From NCBI GenBank assembly GCA_039819115.1, contig JBCBST010000079.1, forward strand, positions 1 to 14,945: DNA of 14,945 nt, read 5' to 3'. The stretch comes from JBCBST01 sp039819115 (lineage in GTDB: Bacteria; Bacteroidota; Rhodothermia; Balneolales; Balneolaceae). Below, in pieces: positions 1-7,157 of the stretch. Position numbers and translations under genes: made by a program. The notes beneath the pieces were generated by a model, which saw only the letters and a list, made by a program, of their open reading frames with translations, was not told the origin of the DNA and did not search any database. Each line of letters starts with the position of its first letter. Position 1 is the stretch's first letter.

Positions 1-156
1 GCCGGTCTTCTTAATGATTTCGGCAGTACTTCTATTGTTCGTTTTTACCAGAACCAGGTTCCGGTTAGTTTCATACAGGATCTGGATCAGCGTGGGTTAC
101 TCGACAACATGTCGTCGACCTCTGTGGTTGACGCTTACCGAATTGACGGCAACTAA
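1..156 (+). CDS. 3' end of a 30-residue-repeat protein, paralogue of the next gene (partial)
   Basis: The reading frame is open from base 1 and stops at TAA 154-156, giving the last 51 residues of a protein whose start lies outside the window. The fragment holds the end of one repeat (NDF boundary), one complete 30-residue repeat (bases 19-108) with the landmarks FYQNQVPVSFIQDL and RGLLDN, and a short cap (MSSTSVVDAYRIDGN). These match the phase, length and cap position of the next gene, which has GVPVSFLKQL, RNLLSD and MNYSEVINAYLADN in the same places. The two genes are therefore tandem paralogues only 18 bases apart and probably share a transcript. This copy is more diverged: its repeat reads QNQVP where the neighbour has TSGVP. 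No function can be assigned. Confidence 0.8.
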   Translation, partial: AGLLNDFGSTSIVRFYQNQVPVSFIQDLDQRGLLDNMSSTSVVDAYRIDGN

Positions 157-174
157 CCTTTCAAACTTACGATT

Positions 175-1329
175 ATGGCTACCGAACGTTACCGCAGCCC
201 CCATTCCGACTCACCCGATTTTGATCTTGACCGCTATCTGGAAGAAAAAGCAGCGGAAGGACCCGAGCCAAAATCGACGGAACACGTTGCCCCTCCACAG
301 GAACAGGATGACCGATATGCTGTAAAGAATATTGTTGCCCTTGTGGGGTTAGCAGCAATAATTACGTTATGGTCATACGACTGGAGTGTTTCTAATTGGT
401 ATAACAGTTGGTTTGGTACCCCGGAACCCGTCACCACAACAATAGGTACAGGGATAGCAGAGATTCCTCTTCCTCCACCACCGCCACCCGTGGCCACAAC
501 GTCCAGTTCGGATGGTTTCCTGGATTATTTAGCCCGCGCCAAAGAACTCGGATATACCAATCAGTTCTCAAGTTCTGCGCTACAGGCATTATATCAATCC
601 GGAGTACCACTTGAGTATATCAGACAATTTGAACAGGCTGGATATTTAAGCAATTTCTCTTACTCAGCACTTATCGGAATGTACACCAGCGGAGTACCCG
701 TGGAGTATATTCAGCAGATGAGTGAAGCGGGAGTAGTAAGCGACTATTCATACTCCGCAATCATTGGAATGTACACCAGTGGTGTAACCATCGATTATAT
801 CCAGAAACTGAAAGCTCTGAATCTTTCTGGCGATTTTTCCTATTCCGCAATCATCGGGATGTATACCAGCGGGGTTAGTATCGATTACATCAAAAAGATG
901 CAGGATCTCGACTTAATCAACGACTTCTCCTATTCAGGTATCATTGGAATGTACACCAGTGGCGTGACACTTGATTACGTACAACGGTTGAAGGAACTCA
1001 ATTTCACGGATGAATTTTCGTACTCAGCGATTATTGGATTGCAATCTAGCGGAGTCAGTATTGATTATCTGGAACAGTTGAGACAAGAGGAAATCATCGA
1101 CGAGTTCTCTTTCTCTGGTATTATAGGGTTATACTCCAGCGGCGTTCCGATGAGTTATCTCAAAGAATTAAAAGCGTTGGGTTTCCTGGACACCTTTTCT
1201 TACTCAGGTGTAATCGGAATGTACTCCAGTGGCGTACCTGTGTCCTTTCTGAAGCAGCTTCAGGAACGTAATCTGCTCTCAGATATGAACTATTCAGAGG
1301 TAATTAATGCGTATTTAGCCGATAACTGA
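175..1329 (+). CDS. Membrane-anchored protein with eight 30-residue helical repeats
   Basis: I do not recognise a named family. The 384-residue protein has a charged N-terminal segment (1-50), one hydrophobic membrane segment (about 52-67, VALVGLAAIITLW), a linker with a proline run (98-105), a lead-in half repeat (114-130), eight repeats of exactly 30 residues (131-370) and a 14-residue cap. The repeat reads FSYSxIIGMYTSGV followed by xIDYIxxLKxL and a variable turn. Each unit looks like two short helices, with GV at the turn, as in alpha-solenoid repeats. It resembles the roughly 30-residue GVTPEYI-type repeats at the C-termini of some Bacteroidota BlaR1/M56-like membrane proteins; that link is from memory and only suggestive. 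No catalytic motif is visible. The likely role is a binding scaffold outside the inner membrane. The ATG at 175 is the first sensible start after the upstream gene; its ribosome-binding site is weak. The gene converges on the ABC exporter. Confidence 0.85.
   Translation: MATERYRSPHSDSPDFDLDRYLEEKAAEGPEPKSTEHVAPPQEQDDRYAVKNIVALVGLAAIITLWSYDWSVSNWYNSWFGTPEPVTTTIGTGIAEIPLPPPPPPVATTSSSDGFLDYLARAKELGYTNQFSSSALQALYQSGVPLEYIRQFEQAGYLSNFSYSALIGMYTSGVPVEYIQQMSEAGVVSDYSYSAIIGMYTSGVTIDYIQKLKALNLSGDFSYSAIIGMYTSGVSIDYIKKMQDLDLINDFSYSGIIGMYTSGVTLDYVQRLKELNFTDEFSYSAIIGLQSSGVSIDYLEQLRQEEIIDEFSFSGIIGLYSSGVPMSYLKELKALGFLDTFSYSGVIGMYSSGVPVSFLKQLQERNLLSDMNYSEVINAYLADN
565..1284 (+). repeat. Eight tandem imperfect 90-bp coding repeats
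   Basis: Eight in-frame units of exactly 90 bases start at 565, 655, 745, 835, 925, 1015, 1105 and 1195, with no insertion or deletion between them. The best-conserved part encodes IIGMYTSGV. Bases 760-782 and 940-962, two units apart, are identical over 23 bases, while other copies differ mostly at third positions. The array is part of the protein-coding gene and is not a CRISPR or a non-coding satellite. Confidence 0.9.
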
Positions 1330-1348
1330 TACCCGGCATATCTACCTG

Positions 1349-3133
1349 TTAAAAACCGGATCGAACTTTTTCCAGATCTCTGAACTGAAGTTCATATAAC
1401 CGGCTGTATAAACCTTTTTGTTCAAGGAGCTCATGATGGGTTCCCTGTTCAGTAATCTCTCCTTTATCCATCACTAAAATGAGATCAGCATCTTGTACGG
1501 TAGATAAACGGTGAGCAATTACAAATGTGGTCCTGTTGCTCATGAGTCGGTCAAGGGCATCCTGGACCTGTGCTTCTGATTCAGAATCCAGAGAAGAGGT
1601 CGCCTCGTCCAGAAGAAGAATGGCCGGGTTCTTCAGAATGGCTCGTGCTATAGCAAGACGCTGGCGCTGGCCTCCACTCAACTTTACTCCTTTTTCACCA
1701 ATAAGAGCGTCGTATCCGTCCGACATTTCCGTGATAAATTGGTGGGCATTCGCCGCTTTTGCGGCCTCTGCGATATCTTCGTCAGTGGCATCCAACCTTC
1801 CATACCGAATGTTCTCTTTAATGCTGGTTCCAAACAGATGCACTTCCTGCGGTACTATGGAGATATGCTCGCGATAGTCCTTTACTTTTAGTTCCTGCAC
1901 ATCGGTACCATCAACGGTTATGCTGCCCGATATAGGATCATAAAACCGCGGGATAAGATTCAGCAACGTGGTTTTACCAGCTCCACTCGGTCCTACTAAC
2001 GCAACCGTTTTACCAGCCGGTACGTCGAAAGATATGTTCTTTAGTATGGCTTTCTGATCTTCGTAATGGAAATTCAGGTTCTGCACTTGTACATGACCGT
2101 CTATGTGAGCAATTGACTGTGCTCCAGGCTTATCCTGGATCTCAGGGACTTCCTCAATCAATTCGAATATACGCTCTGAAGCACCTGCTGCTGTATTTAC
2201 GGCTGTGTATAAACGAGAAGTCTGACTTATGGATCGGGATATATTCAAGGCATAGATAATAAATGCAACCAGATCTCCAGCGGTTAGACGATCGGCCAGT
2301 ACCTCTCTGCCACCGTACCAGAAAATGATTACAAGGGTAGCCATAAACATAACGCCCACCCCGGCCCAAAATAACTGAGTAAGTACCACCTTTCTCCGTG
2401 CGGTCTTAAACAGTTTTTCAACTGCTGATGTGTAGCGTTCGACCTCGTACGTTTCCCGAACAAATGCTTTCACCAGGCGAATTGCGCCCAGTGCATCCTC
2501 GGCTATAGCCGTAGAGTCTGCGAGGTCGTCCTGGATACTTCTGGAGAGTTTGCGGATTTTTTGACCAAAATAGCGGGTGGCAATCGTAACAAACGGTACC
2601 GTAGCAAAAATGACCATACTCAGACGCCAGTTTAGCACGACCATCAACGAAACAGACCCAATCAAGGAAAAACTGATGGTAAGCAGCTGAGGAAGGGAGT
2701 CGGTTAGTGCCGTACGAATCGAGCCTACGTCATTTGTTAAGCGGGATGTAATCTCTCCCAATCGGCGTTCAGCAAAAAAACGAAATCCCAGCTTATGCAG
2801 GTGTTCATATACTTTTTTCCGAAGATCGGTAACTACCCGTTCACCAACCCACTCCAGGTAATAATTGCCTAAAAACGAGAAGGCAGCCTGTAATATAAAC
2901 AGTCCAAGTAAACCGATAGCCAAGAGGTTCAACAATGAGCTATCCCCCTGCTCAAATACAGCATCAAGCAATTCCCGGAGACCCAGCGGTACAGAAAGCC
3001 ATACTCCGGAAGCTAAAATCACAACAAAAGTCGCTCCGTAGAATCGGCGTCGATAGGGTTTGCTAAGCGCAAAAATGCGCATTAGCGTTTGCCACAAGGT
3101 GACAACTGATCGGTTTGTTTTGGTTTCGCTCAT
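1349..3133 (-). CDS. ABC exporter, MsbA-like half-transporter (membrane domain fused to ATPase)
   Basis: This 594-residue protein has the standard layout of a type IV ABC exporter subunit that works as a dimer in the inner membrane. The N-terminal domain has six membrane segments (about 33-53, 68-88, 148-168, 170-188, 252-272 and 283-303). The ATPase domain (about 345-590) is complete: Walker A GPSGAGKT (381-388), Q-loop Gln429, signature LSGGQ (485-489), Walker B ILLLDE (505-510), D-loop SSLD and switch His541. Length and motif order fit lipid A/lipid or multidrug exporters of the MsbA group. The substrate cannot be read from the sequence, and no lipid A biosynthesis gene is adjacent, so I do not use the symbol msbA. 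The gene stands alone: it is divergent from nfeD and converges on the repeat-protein gene with 19 bases between stops. No Shine-Dalgarno sequence is visible before the ATG. Confidence 0.93.
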   Translation of the reverse strand: MSETKTNRSVVTLWQTLMRIFALSKPYRRRFYGATFVVILASGVWLSVPLGLRELLDAVFEQGDSSLLNLLAIGLLGLFILQAAFSFLGNYYLEWVGERVVTDLRKKVYEHLHKLGFRFFAERRLGEITSRLTNDVGSIRTALTDSLPQLLTISFSLIGSVSLMVVLNWRLSMVIFATVPFVTIATRYFGQKIRKLSRSIQDDLADSTAIAEDALGAIRLVKAFVRETYEVERYTSAVEKLFKTARRKVVLTQLFWAGVGVMFMATLVIIFWYGGREVLADRLTAGDLVAFIIYALNISRSISQTSRLYTAVNTAAGASERIFELIEEVPEIQDKPGAQSIAHIDGHVQVQNLNFHYEDQKAILKNISFDVPAGKTVALVGPSGAGKTTLLNLIPRFYDPISGSITVDGTDVQELKVKDYREHISIVPQEVHLFGTSIKENIRYGRLDATDEDIAEAAKAANAHQFITEMSDGYDALIGEKGVKLSGGQRQRLAIARAILKNPAILLLDEATSSLDSESEAQVQDALDRLMSNRTTFVIAHRLSTVQDADLILVMDKGEITEQGTHHELLEQKGLYSRLYELQFRDLEKVRSGF

Positions 3134-3167
3134 AGTAGAATTGCTTAATGAACCCCAAAAAAGACAA

Positions 3168-3173
3168 TTATAG
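3168..3173 (-). promoter_or_regulatory. Candidate -10 box for the ABC exporter gene
   Basis: The minus strand reads TATAAT 35 bases upstream of the exporter ATG, in the 112-base A/T-rich gap shared with the divergent nfeD operon. No convincing -35 lies at the usual spacing. I found no clear promoter for nfeD in the same gap, although one must lie here or in the exporter gene. Confidence 0.2.
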
Positions 3174-3245
3174 TGCCAAACTTATTAGGTTTTTTTGTAA
3201 TCAAATCGCTATCTATCTCAGCAACCGCAATTAAGTTCATACTTT

Positions 3246-3737
3246 ATGGATGGCGAACTATTGACATGGATTTTTTTGCTCGGCGGTATCCTGCTTATGA
3301 TACTGGAACTGGTGATTCCGGGAGGAGTTGCTATCGTACTCGGGTTCAGCGGCATTTTAATCGGGTTGTTACGATTCCTGGGGTTACTGGCTGATCCTGG
3401 TACCGCCACTCTGGCATGGTTAATCACATCAGTGGCGCTAACCATTGTAGTCCGACCATTCATCAATAAATATTTTGGAGGGGAAACCCACTATAAATAT
3501 GCTGATGAAGATTACGAAGCTATGGATGAAATCGTTGATGTACTCGAAGACATTAATGATGAAACCAATGAAGGCCGTATCCGGTATCAGGGTATTTCCT
3601 GGCAGGCCCGCTCGTTAGAGGGGAGTATACATGCAGGGCAACAAGTACGCATCAAATACAGGGATAATACCACCTGGATTGTAGAGCCGGTAGATTATTT
3701 ACAGCAAAAAGGAACCGAACAAACCAAAACCACTTAA
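3246..3737 (+). CDS. nfeD: NfeD-family membrane protein with C-terminal OB-fold
   Basis: NfeD proteins are partners of SPFH (stomatin/flotillin-like) proteins and are encoded next to them; their soluble OB-fold is thought to help organise the membrane microdomain. This 163-residue protein is of the short class without the ClpP-like serine protease domain. Three membrane segments are visible (about 7-24, 27-48 and 54-71); the first runs into the family hallmark LELVIPGG (20-27). An acidic linker (about 84-108) leads to the OB-fold (about 109-147), with GRIRYQGISWQARS and a closing WIVEP. The following SPFH gene starts 9 bases after its stop, so the three genes form one operon. The start has no Shine-Dalgarno sequence but is the only ATG that precedes the first membrane segment. 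Confidence 0.9.
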   Translation: MDGELLTWIFLLGGILLMILELVIPGGVAIVLGFSGILIGLLRFLGLLADPGTATLAWLITSVALTIVVRPFINKYFGGETHYKYADEDYEAMDEIVDVLEDINDETNEGRIRYQGISWQARSLEGSIHAGQQVRIKYRDNTTWIVEPVDYLQQKGTEQTKTT

Positions 3738-3746
3738 TTCACTCTC

Positions 3747-4694
3747 ATGTTTTGGACCACGTTACTCATTCTCATTTTGGTCGCTTATTTCATCTTAACA
3801 AGGTTATTTATCATTGTAGAGATGAGGGAAGAGATTATTCAGGAACGGCTGGGTAAATTCAAAAAGACCCTTAAGCCTGGCTTCCATTTTCTGATCCCAT
3901 TTGTAGACCGGCCGGCCTACGATCAGGAAATGCGGGAACAAGTGATTGATGTACCTTCACAAACCTGTATCACAAAAGACAATATTGAAGTTGCCGTAGA
4001 TGGATTGGTTTATCTGAAGGTGATGGATTCCTATAAAGCCAGTTACGGTATTTCCAACTATAGGGCTGCAGCGGTGAATCTTGCTCAAACCACCATGCGA
4101 AGTGAGATCGGAAAAATCACCCTGGACGATACGTTCTCCGAACGGGAAATGATGAATGAAAACATCGTACGGGAAATTGATAAAGCTGCTGAACCCTGGG
4201 GAATCAAAGTATTACGGTATGAAATCCGGAATATCCGTCCGTCGAATGTGATTGTGGATACGATGGAGAAACAAATGGAAGCCGAACGTGAAAAACGAGC
4301 TGACATTACTCAATCGGAAGGGTACCGACAATCGGTGATTAATGAATCGGAAGGAGATCAGCGAAGCAAGGTTTTGTTATCTGAAGCTGCTCGTCAAAAG
4401 CGGATAAATGAAGCACAGGGTAAAGCCAAAGAGATCGAGCTTGTTGCCACAGCTACGGCAAAAGGGATCAAAAGAGTGGCAGAGGCCATACAAAAACCAG
4501 GCGGTAATATCGCAGTTAAGACCAAATTGATTGAGCAGTATATCAAACAACTGGGTTCCATCATCAAAAGTGCAGACATCTCGGTATTACCTACGGAAAC
4601 CGCCAACTTAAAAACCTTTTTTGAAGGGGTTAAAACGGTAAGCGAAAACGTGCAGGAAAGCACGCCAAAACTAACCACTAACGGAGGCAAGTAA
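3747..4694 (+). CDS. SPFH/band 7 protein, stomatin/prohibitin-like (copy 1)
   Basis: This 315-residue protein belongs to the slipin/paraslipin branch of the SPFH family, which forms oligomeric rings on the inner membrane and is linked to membrane quality control and microdomains. It has an N-terminal membrane segment (3-24), the band 7 domain (about 25-185) with ERLGKFKKTLKPGFHFLIPF (34-52), TKDN (76-79), LAQTTMRS (112-119) and WGIKVLRYEI (151-160), then an Ala/Glu-rich coiled coil (about 175-250) with SEG and NEAQGKAKEIE. The C-terminal tail (about 275-315) is polar and differs from that of copy 2. It lies between nfeD and a paralogue whose ATG directly follows its TAA. The paralogues may build a mixed ring, as HflK and HflC do; this is inference. 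They are not HflK/HflC by sequence. Confidence 0.9.
   Translation: MFWTTLLILILVAYFILTRLFIIVEMREEIIQERLGKFKKTLKPGFHFLIPFVDRPAYDQEMREQVIDVPSQTCITKDNIEVAVDGLVYLKVMDSYKASYGISNYRAAAVNLAQTTMRSEIGKITLDDTFSEREMMNENIVREIDKAAEPWGIKVLRYEIRNIRPSNVIVDTMEKQMEAEREKRADITQSEGYRQSVINESEGDQRSKVLLSEAARQKRINEAQGKAKEIELVATATAKGIKRVAEAIQKPGGNIAVKTKLIEQYIKQLGSIIKSADISVLPTETANLKTFFEGVKTVSENVQESTPKLTTNGGK
4683..4687 (+). promoter_or_regulatory. Strong ribosome-binding site of SPFH copy 2
   Basis: GGAGG lies 7 bases before the ATG at 4695, inside the last codons of copy 1. It fixes the start of copy 2 and stands out because most genes in this window have no clear Shine-Dalgarno sequence, including nfeD and SPFH copy 1 of the same operon. 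Confidence 0.75.
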
Positions 4695-5630
4695 ATGGAA
4701 GTTGTAGAAATCATCAGTCAGATCCTGCTCGGGCTTTTTGCCGTTTACATTATGTTCAAATTTATCAAGGCTCTTCGCCTGGTACCGAACCAGTTTGCTT
4801 TTGTGGTGGAACGCCTTGGTAACTACCATAAGACCCTTGGCCCGGGGTTCCATGCTCTTATTCCATTCATCGATAAGGTGGTATACAAACAGGATTTAAG
4901 AGAAGAAACGATTGAGGTTGAACCGCAGGAATGTTTTACCAAAGATAATGTGAAGGTTGAAGTAGATGGCGTGATTTACCTGAGTGTTACCGATCCGGTG
5001 AATGCGAGCTATGGGGTAACCAGCTACCGATACGCAGCCGTACAATTGGCCCAAACCACAACCCGTTCGGTATTGGGTAACATGGATCTGGACGAGACCT
5101 TCGAGGAGCGGGCTAAAATGAGTAAAGAAGTGGTGGAAGTGCTTAGCGAAATGGAGCGTGTGTGGGGTATTAAAGTGCATCGATACGAGATTAAAAACAT
5201 TATGACTCCCCGAACGGTACAGAAAGCGATGGAACGTCAACTCACTGCCGAGCGCGATCGACGAGCCATTATTGCCCGCTCTGAAGGGGCCCGGGGTTCC
5301 ACCATCAACGATGCGGAAGGTAAAAAGGAAGAGATCATCAACATTTCGGAAGCTGAAATGCAGCGCCGTATTAATGAAGCGGAAGGTATTGCACAGGAAA
5401 TAGAGGCCCTTGCTGAAGCTACCGCCATCTCTATTGAACAAATTGCGGATGCAGTTACCACTCCAAAAGGAAAAGAAGCTCTCCATCTCCAACTTGCTGA
5501 GAAATACCTGGGTGTACTTTCAGGACTAGGTCGCGAAGAGAACCAGGTTATTCTTCCAAAAGATATCTCCAATTACGAAGCGGTTATGAAAGGCTTATCG
5601 CTGGATGATCTGGACGATGAAAAGGAGTAA
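4695..5630 (+). CDS. SPFH/band 7 protein, stomatin/prohibitin-like (copy 2)
   Basis: This is the 311-residue paralogue of the preceding gene. It has an N-terminal hydrophobic segment (about 5-24), a band 7 domain (about 28-188) with ERLGNYHKTLGPGFHALIPF (39-58), TKDN (82-85), LAQTTTRS (118-125), LDETFEER (132-139) and WGIKVHRYEIKNI (157-169), then a coiled coil (about 180-255) with ARSEGARGSTINDAEGK and RINEAEGIAQEIEALAEATA, and a short acidic tail (DDLDDEKE). This copy is closer to the canonical paraslipin (YbbK/QmcA type) at the N-terminus, with RLVPNQFAFVVERLG. There are no bases between the upstream stop and this ATG (TAAATG). A strong GGAGG ribosome-binding site at 4683-4687 lies inside the upstream gene, so translation is coupled but independently initiated. 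Confidence 0.92.
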   Translation: MEVVEIISQILLGLFAVYIMFKFIKALRLVPNQFAFVVERLGNYHKTLGPGFHALIPFIDKVVYKQDLREETIEVEPQECFTKDNVKVEVDGVIYLSVTDPVNASYGVTSYRYAAVQLAQTTTRSVLGNMDLDETFEERAKMSKEVVEVLSEMERVWGIKVHRYEIKNIMTPRTVQKAMERQLTAERDRRAIIARSEGARGSTINDAEGKKEEIINISEAEMQRRINEAEGIAQEIEALAEATAISIEQIADAVTTPKGKEALHLQLAEKYLGVLSGLGREENQVILPKDISNYEAVMKGLSLDDLDDEKE

Positions 5631-5683
5631 GGATAAAACCACCCTTTACACCGTTTTTTGGTTTCAACTACGTGATAGATTCG

Positions 5684-5716
5684 AGGATTCGAAGCTTCTC
5701 GTGTGTATCCTTTTTT
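5684..5716 (+). terminator. Possible weak terminator of the nfeD-SPFH operon
   Basis: AGGAT (5684-5688) can pair with ATCCT (5707-5711), and the second arm runs directly into a T tract ending at 5716. The stem is only 5 bp with an 18-base loop that can fold further (GAAGCTTC). It lies in the 84-base gap between the convergent operon and the peptidase gene and just touches the peptidase stop codon. The position is right but the stem is weak. Confidence 0.3.
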
Positions 5717-6536
5717 AATATCCCGAGTACGTCTTCCCTTCTTCCAGCTGTTGAATACCGTTACGGGTAGCAAACCGGACGGGTATAGTTTCGTATTTAC
5801 CGGCCTCAGTTATTCGTTTAACAGCAAAGTGTAGATGCGGGCCGGTAACATAGCCTGTAGCGCCCGAATACCCGATAACCTGCCCAATCACAACGCGCTG
5901 CCCTTCCCGTACACGTACGCCGTTATACCTCAGATGTGCATACTCTCCAAACGTACCATCGGAATGCAAAATGGTTACATAATTGGCTTTATCAGAAAAA
6001 TAGGAGTCCGTTCCGCCCTCTTTATACTTCTCTTCCAGGCTTACGACAACACCTCCCCTTGCAGCTGTGATTTCAGAGCCCTCCTCTAAATGAAAATCCA
6101 GGGCAAACTCTGCTTCACCACGGTGAGAAAATGCCCCTCCATACCCCTGGTCAATCCGCACAGACTTATCTCGTTTAAAGGGGAGCCGATAGGCAAAGGA
6201 ATTATCATGTTTAGCATCCATACTCCCCATGTGATAGGTATACTTTGAGCGATAGCTCGATTGTTCACCGGGATCTATAGCCTTAAGTGTCACAATTGTT
6301 TTCTCTGTTTGAGGAGGGATAACGGTCGTTAGCGGGAGGCGTTTAGATGCCGTCATGTTTTTCAGACTTAACTCGAGCTCTATAGTAATGGGGAATATAT
6401 TCCGGTTGTGTACCGTAATTCCCAGCCCCTGAGCCCGTTCTACCGCTTGCACGCTAACTTTTTCCTGTGCATGTTGCGCATGCACATGTTCAACACACCA
6501 GCCAAACACAAATAAGAGTAGAATACGAGTAGTCAT
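5715..6536 (-). CDS. Exported M23-family metallopeptidase (LytM/peptidoglycan hydrolase type)
   Basis: M23 peptidases are zinc enzymes that usually cut peptide cross-links of peptidoglycan in the periplasm. I chose the ATG at 6536 (273 residues). It opens with a signal peptide (MTTRILLLFVFGW, then a likely cut in the HVHAQ region). An in-frame TTG at 6563 would add nine residues but would sit on the divergent promoter region. Numbered from the chosen ATG, an N-terminal beta-rich, Ig-like region (about 30-115) precedes the LytM domain (about 120-245). Its expected ligands are present: His138 (SHRG), Asp147 (EFALDF), His201 (YAHL) and His234/His236 (GPHLHF), so it should be active rather than a degenerate activator. 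Copies with this HRGxxxxALDF form are found in Bacteroidota-like genomes. It converges on the SPFH operon and is divergent from the ECF sigma gene. Confidence 0.88.
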   Translation of the reverse strand: MTTRILLLFVFGWCVEHVHAQHAQEKVSVQAVERAQGLGITVHNRNIFPITIELELSLKNMTASKRLPLTTVIPPQTEKTIVTLKAIDPGEQSSYRSKYTYHMGSMDAKHDNSFAYRLPFKRDKSVRIDQGYGGAFSHRGEAEFALDFHLEEGSEITAARGGVVVSLEEKYKEGGTDSYFSDKANYVTILHSDGTFGEYAHLRYNGVRVREGQRVVIGQVIGYSGATGYVTGPHLHFAVKRITEAGKYETIPVRFATRNGIQQLEEGKTYSGY

Positions 6537-6540
6537 GCCA

Positions 6541-6570
6541 TTGAAAAGTGACTTCCGGTACAAGTATATT
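6541..6570 (+). promoter_or_regulatory. Candidate promoter of the ECF sigma-rsgA pair
   Basis: TTGAAA (6541-6546) and TATATT (6565-6570) are separated by 18 bases, a good general sigma-70 pattern. Transcription would begin at or next to the A of the ATG at 6576, giving a leaderless or nearly leaderless message. The -10 overlaps the candidate -7 element of the divergent peptidase gene. The match could be chance in A/T-rich DNA. Confidence 0.25.
6561..6568 (-). promoter_or_regulatory. Candidate -7 element for the M23 peptidase gene
   Basis: The minus strand reads TATACTTG, seven of eight matches to the Bacteroidota -7 consensus TAnnTTTG. It would place the transcript start about 20 bases before the ATG at 6536, which supports that start over the TTG at 6563. 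No clear TTTG-like -33 element is visible at the right distance. Confidence 0.3.
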
Positions 6571-6575
6571 CATTT

Positions 6576-7157
6576 ATGACCTTTTTATCGGTTGAAATTC
6601 TATTTCTACTTGCCGCCTCTGAGCACAGCGCTTTTAACGATCCGGAATTCCTGCTTCGTATTAAGCAGGGAGATCATCAGGCGTTCAAGCAGTTTTTTGA
6701 GACCAACCATACCTATCTCTTTAATTTCCTGCGCCAAAAAGGAGCATCTGAACAAGCTGCAGAAGATCTAATTCAGCAGGCTTTTGTTATGATTTGGGAA
6801 AAACGATCCCAGATTGACGAATCTAAATCCCTGCGTTCATACCTCTTCAAAATTGCACATTCGAGATTATTGAACCTCTTTCGGGATAACGCCAAGTTTG
6901 TTGAAGAATCTGCGATACCTGAACAGGCTGAACCTGAGCAGGCCGATGCAGAAGATGCAAAGCAGTTAAATAAAGCGATTGAACGGGCCATCGGGGAAAT
7001 GCCCGAAAAGCGTCAAAATGTATTCCGTTTATGCTTCCTGCAGGAGTTTACCTACAAAGAAGCTGCTGAGGTTCTTGACGTATCCGCTAAAACTATTGAG
7101 AATCATATGGCCCTGGCTTTAAAAGATCTCAGAGAAGCGCTAAAAGGGTATCGCTAA
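6576..7157 (+). CDS. ECF-type RNA polymerase sigma factor (Bacteroidota-style, FecI-like)
   Basis: This 193-residue protein has the two domains of an ECF sigma factor. Region 2 (about 24-105) contains LLRIKQGDHQAF, AAEDLIQQAFVMIWEKR (61-77), which binds core polymerase, and LRSYLFKIAHSRLLNLFRD, which recognises the -10. Region 4 (about 140-190) contains EMPEKRQNVF and the helix-turn-helix FTYKEAAEVLDVSAKTIENH (158-177). An acidic linker (108-130, Glu/Ala/Gln rich) joins them. The N-terminus is unusual: about 20 residues, including a hydrophobic run (LSVEILFLLAA), precede the normal family start. The ATG at 6576 is the only ATG, GTG or TTG before region 2. In Bacteroidota such genes are usually followed by a FecR anti-sigma and a SusC/TonB receptor; here neither is present. 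Instead the stop overlaps the rsgA start. Target genes are unknown. Confidence 0.92.
   Translation: MTFLSVEILFLLAASEHSAFNDPEFLLRIKQGDHQAFKQFFETNHTYLFNFLRQKGASEQAAEDLIQQAFVMIWEKRSQIDESKSLRSYLFKIAHSRLLNLFRDNAKFVEESAIPEQAEPEQADAEDAKQLNKAIERAIGEMPEKRQNVFRLCFLQEFTYKEAAEVLDVSAKTIENHMALALKDLREALKGYR

Noticed and set aside
565..1284. Regular 90-bp repeats as a possible CRISPR or satellite array
   Set aside because: The units are imperfect, in frame, without distinct spacers, and encode a consistent 30-residue protein repeat.
4896..5492. 198-codon open frame on the minus strand opposite SPFH copy 2
   Set aside because: It lies wholly inside a strongly supported gene, is rich in Phe/His/Asn as expected for an antisense shadow, and shows no domain.
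5635..5664. AAACCA/TGGTTT inverted repeat after the SPFH operon
   Set aside because: The stem is six A/T-rich pairs with a long loop and no following T tract.
6537..6563. TTG at 6563 as the M23 peptidase start
   Set aside because: No ribosome-binding site; it would leave 12 bases to the divergent gene and overlap the candidate promoter. The ATG at 6536 gives a good signal peptide.
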